A stretch of 64,000 bases of DNA from assembly GCF_016925675.1 (NCBI RefSeq), contig NZ_CP070506.1:5826501-5890500 (forward strand), read 5' to 3'. Shown piece after piece: positions 34,649 to 44,362 of this stretch. A program made the translations under genes and the position numbers. Every line of letters starts with the position of its first letter. Position 1 is the stretch's first letter. This DNA is from Pseudomonas hygromyciniae. GTDB lineage: Bacteria > Pseudomonadota > Gammaproteobacteria > Pseudomonadales > Pseudomonadaceae. The notes under the pieces were generated by a model. The model searched no databases, was not told where the DNA came from, and saw only the letters and a list, made by a program, of their open reading frames with translations.

Positions 34649-36625
34649 TCAACGAAACCGATCCACCTCATGCCGCAACCCCGCCGCCAACGTCTCCAGC
34701 TCCCTGGCGGTAATCGCCAGGTTCGAGACCACTTCACGCTGTTCACTATTGGCCAGTGCAATGCTCTGCAGGTTGCTGCTGAGCAAGGTCGCCGTGCTGC
34801 TTTGCTCCTGGGTGGCGGTGGTGATTGCGGCAAATTGCTGCCCCGCCGAGCGGCTTTGCTCGTCAATGCGCGCCAGGGCCGAGGCAACGTCGGCATTGCG
34901 CGACAAGCCTTCCTGCATCAGCACATTGCCCTGCTCCATGGTGCTGATGGCATTGCCGGTTTCTTGCTGGATGCTCTGGATCATCCCGGAGATCTCATCG
35001 GTGGCCTGGCGGGTGCGTGAGGCCAGGTTGCGCACCTCATCGGCAACCACGGCAAACCCACGCCCCTGCTCCCCAGCCCGTGCCGCTTCGATGGCCGCGT
35101 TGAGGGCCAACAGGTTGGTCTGGTCGGCAATCGAGGTGATCACGCCGACGATGCCACCGATTTCCTGGGAACGCTGGCCTAGGGTGTTGATCACCGTGGC
35201 CGTGCTGTTGAGCGCCGTGGCGATATGTTCCAGGGACGCGGACGCCTCCTGCATCGAGTTGCGGCCAATGCGGGTCTGCTGGGCATTTTCCTGGGCCAGG
35301 CGTTCGGTATTGCCCATGTTGTCGGCAATGTTCAACGAGGTGGCACTGAACTCTTCCACCGCGCCAGCCATGCTGGTGATCTCGCCGGACTGCTGCTCCA
35401 TGCCTTCATAGGCCCCACCCGACAAGCCCGACAGCGCCTGGGCGCGGCTGTTGACCTCCTCGGCCGCCTCGCGGATATGCGAGACCATGGTCGACAGGGC
35501 CTCGCCCATCTGGTTGAAGCTGCGCGCCAATTGACCGATTTCGTCCTGGCTGGAGACATTCAGCCGCGCACTCAAATCACCGGCGCCCAGGGCTTGCGCC
35601 TGGCGCACCAGGTCGCCCAAAGGCTGCAATTTACTGCGCAGCAACCAGACCGCCGCCCCCACGGCCAGCAGCATCGCCAGCACACTGCCAATCACCAGGC
35701 GGATACCCACGGCCCAGGTCACAGCACGGATCTCAGCCTTGGGCATGCTCGCCACCACCGACCACGGGCCGCCGTCAAACGGCACGGCAACGCTGTAGAA
35801 GTCTTCGCCCCGGTCGCTCCAGAACCGCCCCTGGCCGGGCTTTTGCGCCAACTCCAGGATCACCGGAACCGCCTGCTCCAACGCTTGCACGCCGGCAGGC
35901 GGCACCAGCCAGTGCTTTTGCTCGTCCAGTAGCGCCAGCGAGCCCGTCTGGCCAATGCGAAAACGCTTGAGGTTGGCGAACTGGGCGTTCTGCGCATCGG
36001 TGTAGTCAAAACCGATAAACAACACCGCAATCACCTTGCCGCTGGCGTCGCTCACTGGGCTGTATTGGGTCATGTAGGAGCGCTCGAACAGCACCGCGCG
36101 ACCAATGTAGCTCTGCCCGGCGAGCAGGCGCTGGTAGGCTGGGCTCTGGCGATCCAGCACAGTGCCGATGGCGCGGTTGCCGTCCTGCTTGGTCAGGGAG
36201 GTACTGATGCGGATAAAGTCTTCGCCGCTGCGCACAAACACCGTGGCCACGCCGCCGGACATCTGTTTGAACTCATCGACCTCGTCGAAGTTGTTGTTCA
36301 GCACCGCATCGCCCAGGTAGAGACTCGGGGTCGGTACCCCGGCCACATTCACCGTCTGCTCGGCATGCACACTCAGCCCGGCGCCAAAGCGCTTTTCAAA
36401 CAACCCGCTCAAACGCTGGGTGCTCTCGCGCAAGGTGCTGTGGAAGGTATTGAGTTGGTCGGCGAGCAAACGCGCTTCGCTGGCCAGGTGTTCTTCACGG
36501 GTCTGCAGGTTGGCCGAATCAAGGGAGCGTAGGGCAAACACGGTGCTGCCGCTGATCACGACAGCCAATATGACCGCCAAGGCGATGCCCAGCTGCGAAG
36601 CTATGCGGGCGCGGGGTTGAGACAT
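34649..36625 (-). CDS. Methyl-accepting chemotaxis protein with Cache sensor
   Basis: A 658-residue inner-membrane chemoreceptor. Membrane helix near 11-33, periplasmic Cache-type sensor ([24 protein letters not shown]...FIRISTSL...YMTQYSP), second helix near 310-335, HAMP ([23 protein letters not shown]), and a signalling domain with the tip [20 protein letters not shown] then VADEVRNLA. No C-terminal pentapeptide tether is present. The ligand is unknown. Start [11 protein letters not shown] at 36625 with CAGGAG upstream is preferred to a long frame extension. Confidence 0.92.
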   Translation of the reverse strand: MSQPRARIASQLGIALAVILAVVISGSTVFALRSLDSANLQTREEHLASEARLLADQLNTFHSTLRESTQRLSGLFEKRFGAGLSVHAEQTVNVAGVPTPSLYLGDAVLNNNFDEVDEFKQMSGGVATVFVRSGEDFIRISTSLTKQDGNRAIGTVLDRQSPAYQRLLAGQSYIGRAVLFERSYMTQYSPVSDASGKVIAVLFIGFDYTDAQNAQFANLKRFRIGQTGSLALLDEQKHWLVPPAGVQALEQAVPVILELAQKPGQGRFWSDRGEDFYSVAVPFDGGPWSVVASMPKAEIRAVTWAVGIRLVIGSVLAMLLAVGAAVWLLRSKLQPLGDLVRQAQALGAGDLSARLNVSSQDEIGQLARSFNQMGEALSTMVSHIREAAEEVNSRAQALSGLSGGAYEGMEQQSGEITSMAGAVEEFSATSLNIADNMGNTERLAQENAQQTRIGRNSMQEASASLEHIATALNSTATVINTLGQRSQEIGGIVGVITSIADQTNLLALNAAIEAARAGEQGRGFAVVADEVRNLASRTRQATDEISGMIQSIQQETGNAISTMEQGNVLMQEGLSRNADVASALARIDEQSRSAGQQFAAITTATQEQSSTATLLSSNLQSIALANSEQREVVSNLAITARELETLAAGLRHEVDRFR

Positions 36626-36813
36626 GACTGCTCCTGGCCGCGGCCCGGATCTTCCTGATCTCATAGCGCTAATCGGCGAATTTCTTGAATTGGGGGCACG
36701 CTGAGCCGCAACTAATGGCAGCTGCGACACACCTACTTCGGCGGCCGGGGTCAATACTTGAGCAAATCACAGGGGTATCACTCCAACGCATTGTTGGCGG
36801 GCGCTGCATCGAT

Positions 36814-37734
36814 TCAGTCGAGCTGTTCCACTGCCGGCAGTGCCATGGCCCGCACTTCACTTTGCAGGAAGTCCGACAGCCTGCGCAGGCGCTCACCGCC
36901 GGGGCGGGTCTTGGGCCAGACCAGGTAGTAGCTTTCGCCGCTGGCCACCGCAGTAGGCCAAGGCAGACTCAAACGGCCTTGGGCCACATCCTCGGCGACC
37001 ATCAACAGGTCGCCCATGGACACGCCGTAGCCCCGGGCGGCAGCAATCATGCCCAGCTCCAGCGTATCGAACACCTGCCCGCCCTTGATGGCGACGCGGG
37101 AGGCCAACCCCGTTCGCTGCAACCAGCGCCGCCAATCACGCCGGTCCGGCGTCGGGTGCAGCAGTTCCGCGCCGGCCAGGCGTTCCACATCCCAGGGGCC
37201 ATCGTTGAGCAAGTTCGGAGCGCCAACCGGGATCAGCAATTCAGGAAACAGGTAACTGGCTTCCCAGTCCGCAGGAAAGTGCCCATCGCTCAGCAGTACC
37301 GCGCAGTCGAACGGTTCCTGGTTGAAGTCCACTTCATCGATGCTCATCCACGCGCTGGTCAACTGCACCTCATTGCCCGGCTGCAGATGCCGGAACCGAC
37401 TCAGCCGCGCCAGTAACCAGCGCATGGTCAGGGTCGACGGGGCCTTCATGCGCAAGATGTCGTCCTCGGCATTCAAGGTATGACAAGCACGCTCCAGGGC
37501 GGCAAACCCCTCGCGCACGCCGGGCAACAGCAGACGCGCCGACTCGGTGAGCTGCAAGGTGCGCCCGCTGCGCTGGAACAGGCGGCAGGCGAAGTGCTCC
37601 TCCAGGGTGCGGATATGTCGGCTGACCGCACTTTGGGTGATGGACAGCTCTTCGGCGGCACGGGTGAACGAGTTGTGCCGGGACGCTGCTTCAAACGCGC
37701 GCAGGGCATACAGCGGAGGAAGGCGACGAGACAT
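36814..37734 (-). CDS. LysR-family transcriptional regulator (GcvA-like)
   Basis: A 306-residue LysR protein: MSRRLPPLYALRAFEAASRH, helix-turn-helix NSFTRAAEELSITQSAVSRH, then the effector domain with WPTAVASGESYYLVWP near the end. The start at 37734 matches the family; longer frames add foreign residues. It is divergent from the MATE gene, 150 bases away, so it may control that pump, as often for LysR pairs; the ligand is unknown. Confidence 0.9.
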   Translation of the reverse strand: MSRRLPPLYALRAFEAASRHNSFTRAAEELSITQSAVSRHIRTLEEHFACRLFQRSGRTLQLTESARLLLPGVREGFAALERACHTLNAEDDILRMKAPSTLTMRWLLARLSRFRHLQPGNEVQLTSAWMSIDEVDFNQEPFDCAVLLSDGHFPADWEASYLFPELLIPVGAPNLLNDGPWDVERLAGAELLHPTPDRRDWRRWLQRTGLASRVAIKGGQVFDTLELGMIAAARGYGVSMGDLLMVAEDVAQGRLSLPWPTAVASGESYYLVWPKTRPGGERLRRLSDFLQSEVRAMALPAVEQLD

Positions 37735-37886
37735 GAGGAAAACTCCGACGGCTTGATCCGCAAACCCTACCAGAATCGTCCTGGCATGAGTTTTAATCAT
37801 GTGACTGATCGCATTTATCCCTTTGTGCAAAGCGCTGCGAGCGCCGAGAATCAACCCCTCTACCCTTTGTGCAAATATTGAGCGTG

Positions 37887-39281
37887 ATGATCATGCAGCA
37901 TCCGGCGCGTACCGAACTCTGGGCCATTCTGCGGCTGTCAGGGCCGTTGATTGCCTCCCAGTTGGCGCACATGCTGATGGTGCTCACCGACACCCTGATG
38001 ATGGCCCGCCTGAGCCCCGAAGCCTTGGCCGGCGGCGGGCTGGGGGCGGCGAGCTACTCGTTTGTGTCGATCTTTTGCATCGGCGTGATAGCCGCCGTGG
38101 GCACCCTGGTCGCTATCCGCCAGGGCGCCGGTGATATCGAAGGCGCGACCCGCCTGACCCAGGCCGGGCTCTGGCTGGCCTGGCTGATGGCCCTGGTGGC
38201 GGGCCTGCTGCTGTGGAACCTCAAGCCGGTGCTGCTGATGTTCGGCCAGACCGAAACCAACGTGCAGTCGGCCGGCCAGTTCCTGATGATCCTGCCGTTC
38301 GCCCTGCCCGGTTACCTGACGTTCATGGCCCTGCGCGGCTTCACCAGCGCCATCGGCAAAGCCACGCCGGTGATGGTGATCAGCCTGTGCGGCACGGTGA
38401 TCAACTACCTGCTCAACCATGCGTTGATCGAAGGCATGTTCGGCCTGCCCAAGCTGGGCCTGATGGGCATTGGCCTGGTCACCGCGATTGTCGCCAACTG
38501 CATGGCCCTGGCGCTGTTGTGGTACATCAAATACAACCGCGCCTACGCGGCGTATCCGCTGGGCAAGGGCCTGTTGCGGCCCAACCTGCACTACCTGCGC
38601 GAGCTGTGGCGCCTGGGCCTGCCGATTGGCGGCACCTACGCGGTGGAAGTCGGCTTGTTCGCCTTTGCGGCGCTGTGCATGGGCACCATGGGCAGTACGC
38701 AATTGGCGGCCCATCAGATTGCCCTGCAAATCGTCTCGGTGGCGTTCATGGTGCCGGCGGGCATGTCTTACGCGGTCACCATGCGCATCGGCTTGCACTA
38801 CGGCGGCGGGCATTTGCTTGGCGCGCGGTTGGCCGGGCGGGTCGGGATCGCCTTCGGCGCAACGGTGATGCTGGGGTTTGCCATGGTGTTCTGGTTGTTT
38901 TCAGACCCGCTGATCGGCCTGTTCCTCGACCATGACGACCCGGCCTTCGCCCAGGTGATCAGCCTGGCGGTCAGCCTGTTGGCGGTGGCGGCGTGGTTCG
39001 AGTTGTTCGACGGCGTGCAAACCATCGCCATGGGCTGTATTCGCGGGCTCAAGGATGCCAAGACCACCTTCCTTGTCGGCCTAGGTTGCTACTGGTTGAT
39101 TGGCGCGCCGGCGGCCTGGTTGATGGCGTTTACCCTGGACTGGGGCCCGACGGGCGTGTGGTGGGGCTTGGCACTGGGCCTGGCCTGTGCGGCGATTACC
39201 CTGACGTGGGCGTTTGAAAGAAAGATGAAGCGGATGATTGCCCAGGAACCGCAAATCGACACGGCCCCACAGCCGAACTGA
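37887..39281 (+). CDS. MATE-family multidrug efflux protein
   Basis: An inner-membrane cation-coupled drug exporter of about 464 residues with twelve predicted helices. Family segments: LWAILRLSGPLIASQLAHML then DTLMMARLSPEALAGGG, and GCIRGLKDAKTTFLVGLG near residue 390. Similar to NorM/PA5294-type pumps by position and pattern. Start MIMQHPARTEL at 37887 has TTGAGCG upstream; an ATG two codons on (37893) or a GTG at 37869 are alternatives. Paired with a divergent LysR. Confidence 0.92.
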   Translation: MIMQHPARTELWAILRLSGPLIASQLAHMLMVLTDTLMMARLSPEALAGGGLGAASYSFVSIFCIGVIAAVGTLVAIRQGAGDIEGATRLTQAGLWLAWLMALVAGLLLWNLKPVLLMFGQTETNVQSAGQFLMILPFALPGYLTFMALRGFTSAIGKATPVMVISLCGTVINYLLNHALIEGMFGLPKLGLMGIGLVTAIVANCMALALLWYIKYNRAYAAYPLGKGLLRPNLHYLRELWRLGLPIGGTYAVEVGLFAFAALCMGTMGSTQLAAHQIALQIVSVAFMVPAGMSYAVTMRIGLHYGGGHLLGARLAGRVGIAFGATVMLGFAMVFWLFSDPLIGLFLDHDDPAFAQVISLAVSLLAVAAWFELFDGVQTIAMGCIRGLKDAKTTFLVGLGCYWLIGAPAAWLMAFTLDWGPTGVWWGLALGLACAAITLTWAFERKMKRMIAQEPQIDTAPQPN

Positions 39282-39299
39282 AGCATGTACTCGGTCAAT

Positions 39300-39387
39300 G
39301 TGGGAGCTGGCTTGCCTGCGATAGCGCTGTGTCAGTTGGCGGTGAGGCTGGCTGACCCACCGCTATCGCAGGCAAGCCAGCTCCCAC
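39300..39387. repeat. REP doublet after the MATE gene
   Basis: Inverted pair GTGGGAGCTGGCTTGCCTGC and GCAGGCAAGCCAGCTCCCAC between convergent genes. Confidence 0.88.
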
Positions 39388-39409
39388 ATTTTTGATTGGG
39401 CTTACAAAG

Positions 39410-41083
39410 TCAGATCACTTCACCCAACAGCGCCTGCTGGCTGCTGCCAAATGTCAGGTACTCCACCAGTTCCGCCAGCGGCAGCGGCTTGCTGATCAGG
39501 TAACCCTGGGCCTGGTCGCAGCCAAACAGACGCAACAACGCCAGTTGCTCGGGCGTCTCCACACCTTCGGCCACCACTTCCAGGTTGAGGTTATGGGCCA
39601 GGTTGATCATGGCGTGCACCAGCTTGCGGTTTTCCTCGCGCTCTTCCATGCCGCCGACAAAGCTCTTGTCGATCTTGAGCAGGGCAATCGGCAAGCTGTT
39701 GAGGTGGACGAAGGACGAAAACCCGGTACCAAAGTCATCCAGGGAAAAGCGCACACCCAGGCGACCCAAGGCGTCCATGGTCTGCTTGACCAGGTCGCTG
39801 CGGCGCATCACGGCGGTTTCCGTCAGTTCGAATTCCAGCCACTGCGCCTCCACCCCACGCTCGGCAATCAGCCGGCTCAGGGTCGACAGCAATTGGGTGT
39901 CCTGGAACTGGCGAAACGACAGGTTGACCGCCATGTGCAGCGGCGGCAGGCCACGTTCGCGCAGGTCCTGCATGTCGCGCAGGGCACGGGAAATCACCCA
40001 GTAGCCCAACGGCACGATCAGGCCGCTCTGCTCGGCCAAGGGCACGAACTCGCTTGGCGGCAACAGGCCGCGCTCGCCATGGCGCCAGCGCACCAGAGCT
40101 TCGAGGCCGACGATATGCCCATCGTCCAGGTCCAACCGCGGCTGGTAATGCAGCTCCAGTTCATCACGGCGCAGCGCCCGGCGCAGTTCGCTTTCCAGGT
40201 CGGCGAGGCTGCGGGCGTTACGGTTGATGCGTTCATTGAAGATATGAAAGGTGCAGCCCTGGGTGCTCTTGGCCTGTTGCATGGCGATATGCGCGTGCCA
40301 CATCAACGGGTCAGCACCGGCCTTGGCGCGGGCATGGGCCACACCGAGGCTGCAGCCGATCAGCAGGCTCTCGCCATCGACCCAATAGGGCTCGGCCATG
40401 GCCTCGATGATGCGCTCAGCCATCCACTCGGCGCGTTGCGGCGCACGGCGGGTGTCGATCAGCAAGGCGAATTCGTCACTGCCCAGGCGCGCCAATTGGT
40501 CGCCGACTTCGAGTTGGCTCTTGAGCCGCGAGACCACTTGCAAGATCAACCGGTCGCCCGCCTGGTGGCCGAGGGCATCGTTAGCATGACGGAAGTTGTC
40601 CAGGTCCAGGTGACCGAGTGCCAGGCCACGCCCGTCGTTTTCCGCCAGGCGCGCGGCCAGCAGGGTCTGGAAGCCCTGGCGGTTGGCGATGCCGGTCAGC
40701 GGGTCCTGTTCGGCCAGGCGTTGCAGGGTGTTTTCCAGCAAGCCCCGCTCGCGCACGTGGCGCAGGCAGCGGCGCACCGTGTCCACATCAAACCCACCGT
40801 GAATCAACCAGTCACTGGCGCCCAGCGGTGCAACCAGCGGTTCCTGCTCCAGTAGCAATACGGTGGGCAGGCTGCAACGGCCAGGGCCGGGTTGCAGGCT
40901 CGGGGTAGTGAGCAATACGGCCGAGCGATCATCGTCGAACAGGCTGCTCACCGACTCCCAGCTTGGTGCACTGATCAGCACGGCACCATCACCCATCGGC
41001 ACCAGGCACTCGCGCAACAATGCTGCCCACGTAGGCGTATCGGCCAATAGCAGCAAACGCAAGGGTTCGACAGGCGTAGACAA
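39410..41083 (-). CDS. proE: Degenerate GGDEF-EAL cyclic-di-GMP phosphodiesterase (ProE-like)
   Basis: A 557-residue cytoplasmic protein: N-terminal receiver-like region without the phosphoryl aspartate pattern, GGDEF domain with the signature altered to RLGSDEFALL near residue 220, so unlikely to make c-di-GMP, and an EAL domain with intact GLEALVRWRH, ELTETAVM, DDFGTGFSS and KIDKSFVGG motifs. Family position before rep matches P. aeruginosa PA5295 (ProE), an active phosphodiesterase that lowers exopolysaccharide. Alone in its unit. Confidence 0.88.
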   Translation of the reverse strand: MSTPVEPLRLLLLADTPTWAALLRECLVPMGDGAVLISAPSWESVSSLFDDDRSAVLLTTPSLQPGPGRCSLPTVLLLEQEPLVAPLGASDWLIHGGFDVDTVRRCLRHVRERGLLENTLQRLAEQDPLTGIANRQGFQTLLAARLAENDGRGLALGHLDLDNFRHANDALGHQAGDRLILQVVSRLKSQLEVGDQLARLGSDEFALLIDTRRAPQRAEWMAERIIEAMAEPYWVDGESLLIGCSLGVAHARAKAGADPLMWHAHIAMQQAKSTQGCTFHIFNERINRNARSLADLESELRRALRRDELELHYQPRLDLDDGHIVGLEALVRWRHGERGLLPPSEFVPLAEQSGLIVPLGYWVISRALRDMQDLRERGLPPLHMAVNLSFRQFQDTQLLSTLSRLIAERGVEAQWLEFELTETAVMRRSDLVKQTMDALGRLGVRFSLDDFGTGFSSFVHLNSLPIALLKIDKSFVGGMEEREENRKLVHAMINLAHNLNLEVVAEGVETPEQLALLRLFGCDQAQGYLISKPLPLAELVEYLTFGSSQQALLGEVI

Positions 41084-41351
41084 GCTAGCTCCCTAGACTG
41101 TGCAAGATTTCGTTGGCGGCGGGCATTATGACGTGCAGCCTGATAATGACCAATGATATTGGTTATCAAATACGCGCAGTGCGGCTCTAGATCGAACAAT
41201 AGACCCAAAAACCCCGCACATCCTGCGGCAAAGTAACAAAAGCGGCAAATTTAGATCGAGTGGTACGTCACACTGTCGTTCAGAGGCAGCAGAATCTTGC
41301 CAGCCTGTTAAAATGCCCGCCCTTTTCGCTCAAAGACTCCCAAAACCCTGT

Positions 41352-43361
41352 ATGTCCCGACTCAATCCCCGGCAGCAAGAAGCCGTGAACTACGTCGGCG
41401 GCCCTCTATTGGTGCTCGCCGGTGCTGGCTCCGGCAAGACCAGCGTGATCACCCGCAAGATCGCGCACTTGATCCAGAACTGTGGCATCCGTGCCCAGTA
41501 CATCGTCGCCATGACCTTTACCAACAAGGCCGCGCGCGAGATGAAAGAGCGCGTCGGCACCCTGCTCAAGGGTGGCGAAGGCCGCGGCCTCACCGTGTGT
41601 ACCTTCCACAACCTGGGGCTGAACATCATCCGCAAGGAGCATGCGCGGCTGGGCTACAAGCCGGGCTTCTCGATCTTTGACGAGACCGACGTCAAGGCCC
41701 TGATGACCGACATCATGCAGAAGGAATACGCGGGCGACGACGGCGTCGATGAGATCAAGAACATGATCGGCGCCTGGAAAAACGACCTGATCCTGCCCCC
41801 CGAAGCCCTGGAAAACGCACGCAACCCCAAGGAACAGACCGCCGCCATCGTCTACACCCACTACCAGCGCACGCTCAAGGCGTTCAATGCGGTGGACTTC
41901 GACGACCTGATCCTGCAGCCGGTCAAGCTGTTCCAGGAACACGCCGACATCCTCGAAAAGTGGCAGAACAAGGTGCGCTACCTGCTGGTGGACGAATACC
42001 AGGACACCAACGCCAGCCAGTATTTGCTGGTGAAGTTGCTGATCGGTACGCGCAACCAGTTCACCGTGGTCGGCGACGATGACCAGTCGATCTACGCTTG
42101 GCGCGGTGCGCGCCCGGAAAACCTGATGCTGCTCAAGGTCGACTACCCGTCGCTGAAAGTGGTGATGCTGGAGCAGAACTATCGCTCCACCAGCCGCATC
42201 CTGCGTTGCGCCAACGTGCTGATCTCCAACAACCCCCACGAGTTTGAAAAGCAGTTGTGGAGCGAGATGGGCCATGGCGATGAGATCCGCGTGATCCGCT
42301 GCCGCAACGAAGACGCCGAAGCCGAGCGCGTGGCCGTCGAGATCCTCAGCCTGCACCTGCGCACCGACCGGCCCTACAGCGATTTTGCGATCCTGTATCG
42401 CGGCAACTACCAGGCCAAGCTGATCGAGCTGAAGTTGCAGCACCACCAGGTGCCGTATCGCCTGTCTGGGGGCAACAGCTTTTTCGGACGCCAGGAAGTA
42501 AAGGATCTGATGGCCTACTTCCGGTTGATCGTGAACCCGGATGACGACAACGCGTTCCTGCGCGTGATCAACGTGCCGCGTCGGGAGATCGGCTCCACCA
42601 CCCTGGAAAAACTCGGCAACTACGCCACCGAACGCAAGATCTCGATGTACGCCGCCACCGACGAAATCGGCCTGGGCGAACACCTGGATACGCGTTTCAC
42701 CGATCGCCTGTCGCGCTTCAAGCGCTTTATGGACAAGGTGCGCGAGCAGTGTGCCGGCGAAGACCCGATCAGCGCCCTGCGCAGCATGGTCATGGACATC
42801 GACTATGAAAACTGGCTGCGCACCAACAGCTCCAGCGACAAGGCCGCGGATTACCGCATGGGCAACGTCTGGTTCCTGATCGAAGCGCTGAAGAACACCC
42901 TGGAAAAAGACGAAGACGGTGAAATGACCGTCGAGGACGCCATCGGCAAGCTGGTGCTGCGCGACATGCTCGAGCGCCAGCAGGAAGAAGAAGATGGCGC
43001 CGAAGGCGTGCAGATGATGACCTTGCATGCATCCAAGGGCCTGGAATTCCCCTACGTGTTCATCATGGGCATGGAAGAGGAAATCCTCCCACACCGCTCC
43101 AGTATCGAAGCCGACACCATTGAAGAAGAACGGCGCCTGGCCTACGTGGGCATTACCCGCGCGCGTCAGACCCTGGCCTTCACCTTTGCGGCCAAGCGCA
43201 AGCAGTACGGCGAGATCATCGACTGCGCCCCGAGCCGGTTCCTTGATGAGCTGCCACCGGACGATCTGGCCTGGGAAGGCAACGACGACACCCCAACTGA
43301 AGTCAAGGCGGTACGTGGTAACACCGCCCTGGCGGATATACGCGCGATGCTAAAGCGCTAG
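41352..43361 (+). CDS. rep: ATP-dependent DNA helicase Rep
   Basis: Superfamily-1A 3'-5' helicase of 669 residues that moves replication forks past obstacles. Walker A GAGSGKTSVI near residue 26, motif Ia TFTNKAAREMKER, motif II VDEYQDTN near 216, motif III DDDQSIYAWRGA, motif V/VI MTLHASKGLEFPYVF and YVGITRAR near 600. MSRLNPRQQEAVNYVGGP at 41352 matches Rep; an upstream ATG adds 13 residues. Full length. Confidence 0.97.
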   Translation: MSRLNPRQQEAVNYVGGPLLVLAGAGSGKTSVITRKIAHLIQNCGIRAQYIVAMTFTNKAAREMKERVGTLLKGGEGRGLTVCTFHNLGLNIIRKEHARLGYKPGFSIFDETDVKALMTDIMQKEYAGDDGVDEIKNMIGAWKNDLILPPEALENARNPKEQTAAIVYTHYQRTLKAFNAVDFDDLILQPVKLFQEHADILEKWQNKVRYLLVDEYQDTNASQYLLVKLLIGTRNQFTVVGDDDQSIYAWRGARPENLMLLKVDYPSLKVVMLEQNYRSTSRILRCANVLISNNPHEFEKQLWSEMGHGDEIRVIRCRNEDAEAERVAVEILSLHLRTDRPYSDFAILYRGNYQAKLIELKLQHHQVPYRLSGGNSFFGRQEVKDLMAYFRLIVNPDDDNAFLRVINVPRREIGSTTLEKLGNYATERKISMYAATDEIGLGEHLDTRFTDRLSRFKRFMDKVREQCAGEDPISALRSMVMDIDYENWLRTNSSSDKAADYRMGNVWFLIEALKNTLEKDEDGEMTVEDAIGKLVLRDMLERQQEEEDGAEGVQMMTLHASKGLEFPYVFIMGMEEEILPHRSSIEADTIEEERRLAYVGITRARQTLAFTFAAKRKQYGEIIDCAPSRFLDELPPDDLAWEGNDDTPTEVKAVRGNTALADIRAMLKR

Positions 43362-43991
<630 letters not shown>

Positions 43992-44015
43992 AGGTGAACG
44001 AGCACAGTTAAAAAT

Positions 44016-44343
44016 GTGGGAGCGGGCTTGCCTGCGATAGCGCAGTGTCAGGCGACAGAGATGTCGACTGGCAGGCCCTCATCGCAGCATAGGTATCTAC
44101 ACAACTTTACCGTAACGCCTAGATCCAGGTAGATAGCGCAGTTGTGGCGAGCGGGCTTGCCCCGCGCTGGGCTGCGTAGCAGCCCTAAACCCGGCCATCG
44201 CGGTTTATCTGAAGAAACGCGGCGGGCCTTTTGGGGCTGCTACGCAGCCCAGCGCGGGACAAGCCCGCTCGCCACGGGGGAGTTCGTCAGTTTCTGAGAG
44301 TTGTGTAGATACCTATGCTCATCGCAGGCAAGCCAGCTCCCAC
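44016..44343. repeat. REP doublet carrying a nested insertion
   Basis: The outer arms GTGGGAGCGGGCTTGCCTGC (44016) and GCAGGCAAGCCAGCTCCCAC (to 44343) belong to the REP type seen elsewhere in the window. A 230-base unit is inserted within its second arm, see next entry. Confidence 0.85.
44088..44317. mobile_element. MITE-like element with 19-base inverted ends and 10-base target duplication
   Basis: Terminal inverted repeats CATAGGTATCTACACAACT (44088-44106) and its exact complement (44299-44317). The bases CTCATCGCAG stand directly outside both ends (44078-44087 and 44318-44327), as a target duplication, and splice the REP doublet back together when the unit is removed. The interior carries a large palindrome of about 42-base arms around GGCTGCGTAGCAGCCC and GGGGCTGCTACGCAGCCC. 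No protein is encoded. It would need a transposase elsewhere. Confidence 0.8.
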
Positions 44344-44362
44344 ATTTGCCTTGTGTTACCTG

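Noticed and set aside
43992..44362. Small RNA in the xpt downstream region
   Set aside because: The hairpins are fully explained by the REP doublet and the nested MITE-like unit.
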